Assembly: GCA_937893155.1 (NCBI GenBank)
Contig: CALBGU010000135.1
Span: 1-17,279, forward strand
DNA length: 17,279 bases
Direction: 5' to 3'
DNA from: an uncultured Treponema sp.
GTDB taxonomy: Bacteria; Spirochaetota; Spirochaetia; Treponematales; Treponemataceae
Position 1 is the stretch's first letter. Each line of letters starts with the position of its first letter. Under the pieces are notes generated by a model that was not told the DNA's origin, did no database searches, and saw only the letters and a list, made by a program, of their open reading frames with translations. The position numbers were made by a program, and so were the translations under genes. Shown one piece after another: positions 13,659 through 17,279 of this stretch.

Positions 13659-13691
13659 ATGGGAGGAACGAAGTGGAGGGAGAAAAAATGA
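13659..13691 (+). other. Possible 10-codon leader peptide overlapping the next gene
   Basis: ATG at 13659 lies seven bases after the -10 box, then GGA GGA ACG AAG TGG AGG GAG AAA AAA TGA. Its TGA shares ATGA (13688-13691) with the start of the following gene. Its body is also the purine-rich ribosome site of that gene, so the arrangement could be coincidental. Confidence 0.3.
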
Positions 13692-14140
13692 CGCTTGAGG
13701 GAAATGCGGAGTTTGTTGAGTGGCTTAAAACGGCGGTGAAAAACTATAGCGCAAAGTCTTTTACTCGAATTGAAGAGGAAACGGACGAGTTTGGAACGAC
13801 GGTGGCGGCGGAAGCTGAAGACGGGGAAAAAATCCCGTTTCATTTCGGCACATTCACTTGGAATGAAGCAAAAGAAAAAGTGCGCATTTATGTATGGTTT
13901 TACATTGGACACGAGCGGGCGAGAAAGCGCGTTTCTGACGCGGCGGCGAAAAGGCTTGAAGCGGCGGTGTCGGAGCAGAAAACGGGCACATATCTTTCTA
14001 AGATAGAAAGCGTAGATGGCGATGTGTGGTTTTATCTCGGCGACGAGTGGTACGAGGCGATTGCGAGCGACGATGTTGCAAAGAGCGACAAGCAGGCGAT
14101 TCTTGATTCTTTCTTTGCAGAAGTGATGAATCAACTTTAA
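13688..14140 (+). CDS. Hypothetical acidic protein
   Basis: A 150-residue, probably cytosolic protein with no family I recognise. It opens MTLEGNAEFVEWLKTAVKNY, is acidic and aromatic (TFTWNEAKEKVRIYVWFYIG; DVWFYLGDEWYEAIASDD) and ends in a helix, LDSFFAEVMNQL. It has no membrane segment or cysteine motif. Alternating charged helices and aromatic strands suggest a compact mixed fold. GGAGGGAG lies about six bases before the ATG at 13688; an in-frame GTG at 13673 with GGGAGG is an alternative start adding five residues. It is transcribed divergently from the XRE gene from a perfect consensus promoter, with an inverted repeat after its stop. Codon use is GCG/GAG-rich, like the genes to its left and unlike the cluster to its right. 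Confidence 0.75.
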   Translation: MTLEGNAEFVEWLKTAVKNYSAKSFTRIEEETDEFGTTVAAEAEDGEKIPFHFGTFTWNEAKEKVRIYVWFYIGHERARKRVSDAAAKRLEAAVSEQKTGTYLSKIESVDGDVWFYLGDEWYEAIASDDVAKSDKQAILDSFFAEVMNQL

Positions 14141-14147
14141 TTTTTTG

Positions 14148-14179
14148 TACAACACAGTTGTATTTTATGCTGTGTTGTA
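14148..14179. repeat. 10-bp inverted repeat after the hypothetical gene
   Basis: TACAACACAG (14148-14157) and CTGTGTTGTA (14170-14179) are perfectly complementary around a 12-nt loop, beginning seven bases after the 13688 gene's stop. There is no T-run after the stem (TTTTTT precedes it instead), so it is a non-canonical terminator or the boundary element of the AT-rich block that follows. Confidence 0.55.
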
Positions 14180-14207
14180 TCTACTTTGCTTGAGATTTTG
14201 GATTGAC

Positions 14208-14238
14208 TTGGACTGAGTAATTCTGGTTGGTTGATAAT
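14208..14238 (+). repeat. 31-bp upstream element, copy 1
   Basis: This copy matches 15989-16019 at 25 of 31 positions, including an unbroken AGTAATTCTG core. It lies about 25 bp before the start codon of the duplicated zinc-finger gene. Read as a promoter it would be TTGGAC-19 nt-GATAAT, a long spacer; the conserved AGTAATTCTG between the boxes could be an activator site. Confidence 0.6.
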
Positions 14239-14263
14239 GTATCATCGCTATGGAGGAATGAGT

Positions 14264-14515
14264 ATGGCGAATTATTATTGTGAGTATTGCGGTTATAAGC
14301 TATCATCGGTTGAAGCTTTGACAAGAGGACTGTGTGTTAGGCACCCATTGGGAGTAAACAAAGGACATCATAAGCTTTATGAGGGAAGCGAGAAAAAGCA
14401 ATATGTTTGCAAGTATTGCGGTTATAAAATGCCATCGATTGATGCCTTGACAAGAGGCGTTTGTTTGCGTCATCCGAACGGACAAAGCAAAGGTCATCAT
14501 TCACCTGCATTGTAA
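14264..14515 (+). CDS. Small protein of two tandem zinc fingers
   Basis: An 83-residue protein made almost wholly of two copies of one module: CEYCGYK…LCVRHPLGVNKGHHKLY and CKYCGYK…VCLRHPNGQSKGHHSPA. Each has Cx2C-x14-Cx2H, a complete set of zinc ligands. The copies also share long identical DNA strings (AGTATTGCGGTTATAA, TTGACAAGAGG), so the duplication looks fairly recent. The ATG at 14264 is chosen because GGAGG lies seven bases upstream; an ATG at 14258 would be only one base from it. It could bind nucleic acid or act as a protein adaptor; the sequence does not say which. It opens the plus-strand cluster, 14 nt before the coiled-coil gene. Confidence 0.8.
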   Translation: MANYYCEYCGYKLSSVEALTRGLCVRHPLGVNKGHHKLYEGSEKKQYVCKYCGYKMPSIDALTRGVCLRHPNGQSKGHHSPAL

Positions 14516-14529
14516 TTGAGAGGTTTTAT

Positions 14530-15129
14530 ATGAGTGAAAATCAACTTGCACCTTCTAGTAGTACTTCAACTGATATTGCTTCTTATCCCATTACTGTTTT
14601 TGGGATAATGAGTAAAGTTGTTATTGACAATTCTGAAAAAGTTGTTGGTGGTGTGCTTGATAACTGGAAATTTAGTCTTGAAGCTGAAAAAGAGGTTATG
14701 CTAAAAAAGCTTGAACCAGAATATCTCAAACATATTGAGGCTGTTAATTCTGAATATAACAGACACGAAGAGTTCATTATTTCAGAGCAAAGAAAGTTGC
14801 TTGAAAAGATGATTGATGCAAGTATGCAGCAATTTAACAGCAAGATTGAGTTTTTGCACAGTCAGCAAGAATCGTTTGATGAATTCTACAGAAAAGAATT
14901 GGAGCTTTTGGCAAGTCAGATTGCAAATCTTGAGAGCGAAAGGGTTAAGGCTTCTAACGACAAAAATCTTTATATGCAGCTTTCGGATGAACTTGAAAAA
15001 CTGGAGGACTCAAAGCTGGCTATGAAGAAAGAATATACAAGAGCCTCGAATCGACTTACTGACGCTATAAAAACGATGGAAGTTGAATTGCAGTTTTCTA
15101 AGCCTGTAGGACAGATAGGAGTATTTTAA
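14530..15129 (+). CDS. Coiled-coil protein of unknown function
   Basis: A 199-residue protein. A Ser/Thr-rich flexible N-terminus (1-20) and a short hydrophobic stretch (ITVFGIMSKVVI) precede a long charged helical region from about 50 to 190 rich in Glu, Lys and Leu, with heptad-like spacing (e.g. ISEQRKLLEKMIDASMQQF; LELLASQIANLESERVKASN). It has no clear membrane helix, enzyme motif or cysteine cluster. It recalls PspA- or tether-like coiled coils only in general shape. GAGAGG lies seven bases before the ATG. The gene follows the zinc-finger gene by 14 nt and its stop codon abuts the next start with no gap, so the products are probably made together. Confidence 0.75.
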   Translation: MSENQLAPSSSTSTDIASYPITVFGIMSKVVIDNSEKVVGGVLDNWKFSLEAEKEVMLKKLEPEYLKHIEAVNSEYNRHEEFIISEQRKLLEKMIDASMQQFNSKIEFLHSQQESFDEFYRKELELLASQIANLESERVKASNDKNLYMQLSDELEKLEDSKLAMKKEYTRASNRLTDAIKTMEVELQFSKPVGQIGVF

Positions 15130-15963
15130 ATGAGCGGCGTACTTGGTGCTATTGCAAACTTTTTTCAAGGTATCATAAACTTCGTGTTTACGTGCGTAAA
15201 GATTGTTGGTATTGGTATTCTGATTATTATTGCCATTATTATTCTGGTTTTTGTGATTTACAAGATTCGAGAGGCTATAGATGATAGTCATTATCGGAAT
15301 GTTGAAGTGCCGAACAGAATAAATGAACTGGGTCGATTTTTATTCAATGCAAAAGATGTAAATCTTATTGATAATGTATTGTCGGTGGTAGAACAGTACG
15401 AAGATGAAAATGATGGTGATAAACCTGATACAGATGCAAGTCCTGAAGAAAAGAAAGAGTATAAGGAATATAAAGCAAACTTGGCTATATTGAACAAAAT
15501 AAAAGATGATGATGAGTTCAATTCTGACTTTTACAGAAGCTATCGAGATGAGATAATTCAAAAAGCCTCTGAACTGCTGAACTCTGCTGCACAAGATATC
15601 GAAGATAAGAAAAAAAATGCTCTTAAACAGATTCAAGACGACAGAAAAAAGTCTGATGAAGCTGAAGCTCAGGAAGAAACAAAAGATAAGGTTTCACGGT
15701 CTGTAAAAGAGCTGGAGAAGTTGTCTGAGCTCTTGCAGGATAGTGTTGATAAGAATGGTATGCTAGAAAGAGCTGACTTGCGTATGCTGATGAAGCACCT
15801 TGATTTTATCGTTGACAACAAGAGTTCTATCAATCCAGACGACAAGAATAATATCGAGCGTGTTCGTATAACAGTGCTAGATACTTTCAAGAGAACTAAG
15901 AACTTGAAAGATTTAAAGACGAATGTAGATTTTGTAAAGAAGTATCTAAAAGAAATCTGCTAA
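15130..15963 (+). CDS. Membrane-anchored coiled-coil protein
   Basis: A 277-residue protein. A hydrophobic N-terminus (GAIANFFQGIINFVFTCVKI) leads into one strong membrane helix at about 22-46 (GILIIIAIIILVFVIYKIRE). A highly charged, helical cytoplasmic part follows, with acidic and lysine-rich segments (EDENDGDKPDTDASPEEKKE; KDKVSRSVKELEKLSELLQD). The positive KIRE after the helix places the C-terminal part in the cytoplasm. No known domain is recognised. Its ATG follows the TAA of the upstream gene directly, and AGGAG lies inside that gene's end, eight bases upstream, so translation is likely coupled. A physical partnership of the two coiled coils is a reasonable inference. Confidence 0.75.
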   Translation: MSGVLGAIANFFQGIINFVFTCVKIVGIGILIIIAIIILVFVIYKIREAIDDSHYRNVEVPNRINELGRFLFNAKDVNLIDNVLSVVEQYEDENDGDKPDTDASPEEKKEYKEYKANLAILNKIKDDDEFNSDFYRSYRDEIIQKASELLNSAAQDIEDKKKNALKQIQDDRKKSDEAEAQEETKDKVSRSVKELEKLSELLQDSVDKNGMLERADLRMLMKHLDFIVDNKSSINPDDKNNIERVRITVLDTFKRTKNLKDLKTNVDFVKKYLKEIC

Positions 15964-15988
15964 CGCTTTTTATTCTGTTATTTGCTGT

Positions 15989-16019
15989 TTGGAGTAAGTA
16001 ATTCTGTTTGCTTGAATAT
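15989..16019 (+). repeat. 31-bp upstream element, copy 2
   Basis: Second copy of the element at 14208-14238 (25/31 identical, AGTAATTCTG core intact), here 16 bp before the start of the tiny zinc-ribbon gene. The equivalent boxes read TTGGAG-19 nt-GAATAT. Confidence 0.6.
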
Positions 16020-16035
16020 TTTACTTGGAGGAAAA

Positions 16036-16131
16036 ATGAAAAAGTGTTCGAAGTGTAATCAGACTTTTGAAAGTGGAAAGTTTTGCAATATGTGCGGAAG
16101 TCCTTTGGAAGAAGTTTCTGAAATTACATAA
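16036..16131 (+). CDS. Tiny zinc-ribbon protein (31 residues)
   Basis: The product opens MKKCSKCNQTFESGKFCNMC and ends in an acidic tail. Cx2C-x9-Cx2CG is a complete zinc ribbon of the kind found at the N-terminus of bacterial zinc_ribbon proteins, here standing alone. GGAGG ends four bases before the ATG, and the frame is closed by TAA at 16129. The small size makes chance a concern, but four correctly spaced cysteines, a strong ribosome site and fit to the cluster (another zinc-finger protein, tight plus-strand packing) support a real gene. It probably acts as a small adaptor. Confidence 0.72.
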   Translation: MKKCSKCNQTFESGKFCNMCGSPLEEVSEIT

Positions 16132-16154
16132 TTTTAATGTTAGCGAGGTTAATT

Positions 16155-16337
16155 ATGGTTATGTCTTTTTTGTTTACAGTAGGATTTACTCTTGTTGGTG
16201 GAGCTCTTTCGGGTATGGCAGGAAACAAAGTAGGTCGTTATTTTGATTCTACTACTACAGGTAAAAGTACTGGAGAAGTTTTTTCTTCTGTTGCAACAAA
16301 ACTGGCGAATAATTCTAGTTTGCCTAAAAAAGCGTAA
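16155..16337 (+). CDS. Small hydrophobic membrane protein
   Basis: A 60-residue protein with an N-terminal membrane helix (SFLFTVGFTLVGGALSGMAG, about 4-24) carrying a glycine-zipper-like pattern, then a polar Ser/Thr-rich tail ending in LPKKA. The ATG at 16155 has GCGAGG six bases upstream; an ATG at 16137 in the same frame lacks a ribosome site. No family is recognised. The Gly pattern permits helix packing or oligomerisation in the membrane. It sits between the zinc ribbon and the TerB-like gene with short gaps (23 and 11 nt). Confidence 0.65.
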   Translation: MVMSFLFTVGFTLVGGALSGMAGNKVGRYFDSTTTGKSTGEVFSSVATKLANNSSLPKKA

Positions 16338-16348
16338 GGGGGCACAGA

Positions 16349-16738
16349 ATGGCGAATGAGTTTTTGAATGATAAAGAGCATTGTCAATGTGTTTTGAACT
16401 GGCTTTTACGACTTGCCTATGCTGATGGAACTTTTTCGAGCGAAGAGCAACAGCTTGTAAAAGGCTTTGCAGCTACTTTGAATACTGAATGTGCTGAAAA
16501 GAAAGACTGCAAAGAAGAGTTATCACGTGCGGAAATTGTATTTACGTTGCGTGAGATGTATCGTCTTGCACTATCTGACGGGAAGTTCAGCGATTGTGAA
16601 CAAGATGTATTGGACGACTTTTGTGAGAAATACGAAATTCCTGCTGAAATCGTTTCTGCTACAAAAAACTGGTTGGATTCTTTATTTGAGATAGAAAAGA
16701 AGTATAAGTCTGTTGTTACGAACTACATAGGAGAGTAA
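16349..16738 (+). CDS. TerB-like (tellurite resistance-type) helical protein
   Basis: A 129-residue protein with the two signature turns of the TerB/DjlA-N-like fold: LLRLAYADGTFSSEEQQLV (about 19-37) and MYRLALSDGKFSDCEQDVL (about 70-88). In each an A/S-DG…S…E loop between helices resembles the acidic metal-binding turn of TerB. TerB-like domains are linked to envelope-stress, metal-sensing and phage-defence (ter) operons and often occur with zinc-ribbon and membrane proteins, as here. AGGGGG lies about six bases before the ATG; the previous gene ends 11 nt upstream. The domain call is by motif recognition; the role in the cell is inference. Confidence 0.78.
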   Translation: MANEFLNDKEHCQCVLNWLLRLAYADGTFSSEEQQLVKGFAATLNTECAEKKDCKEELSRAEIVFTLREMYRLALSDGKFSDCEQDVLDDFCEKYEIPAEIVSATKNWLDSLFEIEKKYKSVVTNYIGE

Positions 16739-16743
16739 GAAAA

Positions 16744-17169
16744 TTGGATTTTTGTGAATTGCAGAAGCCTATTTCAAAGTACTATCAAAAAAACTGTCCT
16801 GTTTTTCTTGAGATGTGGGACGCGACTAAAGATTATAGAGGCGATGGAATTTATCAGACCTTTGTAGGAAAGGAAGATTGCGATATAAACGGCTTTGAAC
16901 TGTATATTGATATTCTTTTCAAGGCTGATTCTGTAGAACTTATCTTTGCTCGTTATTTTGAGTATGAAACAAAAAGAGATGAGAGAGTAAAGAAAAATGT
17001 TCTTTTTGAAGATATGGCTGCATATCCATCTCTATCACGTTTGCTTCATAATGAAGGCTTCCAAGAGGTAAACAAGCATTTGGGAAAAGAACTTCATTTT
17101 GAAGATGCGTCTGAACTGATTGCTTATCTGGATTCTTTCTTTGATAAATTATCAAAACTGATTGTATAA
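16744..17169 (+). CDS. Hypothetical protein, TTG start
   Basis: A 141-residue protein, probably cytosolic, mixed helix/strand and aromatic-rich (FLEMWDATKDYRGDGIYQTF; GFELYIDILF; LIFARYFEYETKRDERVKKN), with a helical C-terminus (ASELIAYLDSFFDKLSKLIV). No family is recognised. The only full-length start is TTG at 16744, five bases after the TerB-like stop; GGAG lies about 10 bases upstream inside that gene's end. The next ATG (MWDATKD) would drop 23 residues. Tight spacing indicates co-translation with the TerB-like protein, so it may be its dedicated partner. Confidence 0.72.
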   Translation: MDFCELQKPISKYYQKNCPVFLEMWDATKDYRGDGIYQTFVGKEDCDINGFELYIDILFKADSVELIFARYFEYETKRDERVKKNVLFEDMAAYPSLSRLLHNEGFQEVNKHLGKELHFEDASELIAYLDSFFDKLSKLIV

Positions 17170-17170
17170 A

Positions 17171-17200
17171 TTGCATTGTGCAGCATGGTAAAAATATAAT
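17171..17200 (+). promoter_or_regulatory. Promoter of a unit leaving the window
   Basis: -35 TTGCAT (17171-17176), 18-nt spacer, perfect -10 TATAAT (17195-17200), directly after the last cluster gene. No terminator separates them. Confidence 0.7.
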
Positions 17201-17204
17201 CCCG

Positions 17205-17279
17205 CTTTGCTTGGTATGTATAAGGGAGGTGTTACAAAAGGTATGCTGGAAGAAGAAATGATTTATGATTAATGAAATA
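17205..17279 (+). other. Start region of the next gene (incomplete)
   Basis: GGGAGG at 17224-17229 is ribosome-site-like. An ATG at 17217 opens an 18-codon frame (MYKGGVTKGMLEEEMIYD) whose TAA overlaps an ATG at 17272 (TAATG), which continues off the window. Either a short leader ORF is coupled to a downstream gene, or one of these starts is spurious; the cut prevents a decision. Confidence 0.35.

Noticed and set aside
13589..13687. 33-residue N-terminal extension of the hypothetical protein at 13688
   Set aside because: It spans a perfect consensus promoter; strong ribosome sites exist for the GTG at 13673 and the ATG at 13688.
1..17279. CRISPR array, insertion sequence or integrase gene
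   Set aside because: No regularly spaced direct repeats, transposase or recombinase motifs (such as DDE or R-H-R-Y patterns) were seen in any plausible frame.

Overview
The window reads as a bacterial chromosome segment, most likely a host-associated Treponema or related spirochaete. This is an inference from protein character, chiefly the chemoreceptor signalling tip (…SETSSAQSK…), the long-form phosphoglycerate mutase and the Abi/TerB-type accessory content. No 16S or other decisive marker is present. Core genes on the left use many GCG/CGC codons. The right-hand 3 kb is clearly AT-richer (hand count of single 60-base lines: 37/60 G+C at 10981 versus 20/60 at 15421).

Left, 1-9324, mostly housekeeping: gpmI (minus) with its own promoter and terminator; a 500-bp gap with a 20-bp palindrome and a 12-bp inverted repeat in the leader of a methyl-accepting chemotaxis protein (plus); a convergent serine hydrolase (minus); a lone gene resembling phage head-tail connectors; a tRNA-His/tRNA-Arg operon with clear promoter and terminator; a U32-family RNA-hydroxylation-type protein; and ssb, which converges on and overlaps the U32 gene by 4 nt. 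A 400-bp A-tract-rich gap separates ssb from a divergent SulP anion transporter with a STAS domain (9733-11382).

Middle, 11453-14140, a defence-like accessory block: on the minus strand an XRE repressor, a short structured RNA with its own consensus promoter and terminator, an Abi_2-family (AbiD/F) HEPN gene that seems to have lost its central block, and a WYL-domain regulator. The RNA-terminator-Abi order resembles RNA-antitoxin/toxin loci. The XRE gene has a 19-bp palindrome over its own -10 box. A divergent hypothetical gene lies to its right.

Right, 14264-17169, a seven-gene plus-strand cluster of small proteins: a duplicated zinc finger, a coiled-coil protein, a membrane-anchored coiled-coil protein, a 31-residue zinc ribbon, a 60-residue membrane peptide, a TerB-like protein and an unknown. 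Two sub-operons are preceded by nearly the same 31-bp element. This cluster is the best candidate for an undescribed system; its function cannot be read from sequence alone. A further promoter at 17171 starts a unit that leaves the window.

A recurring trait is -10 boxes placed 7-8 nt before an ATG with no Shine-Dalgarno sequence (U32, WYL, XRE and a micro-ORF at 13659), suggesting leaderless transcripts.
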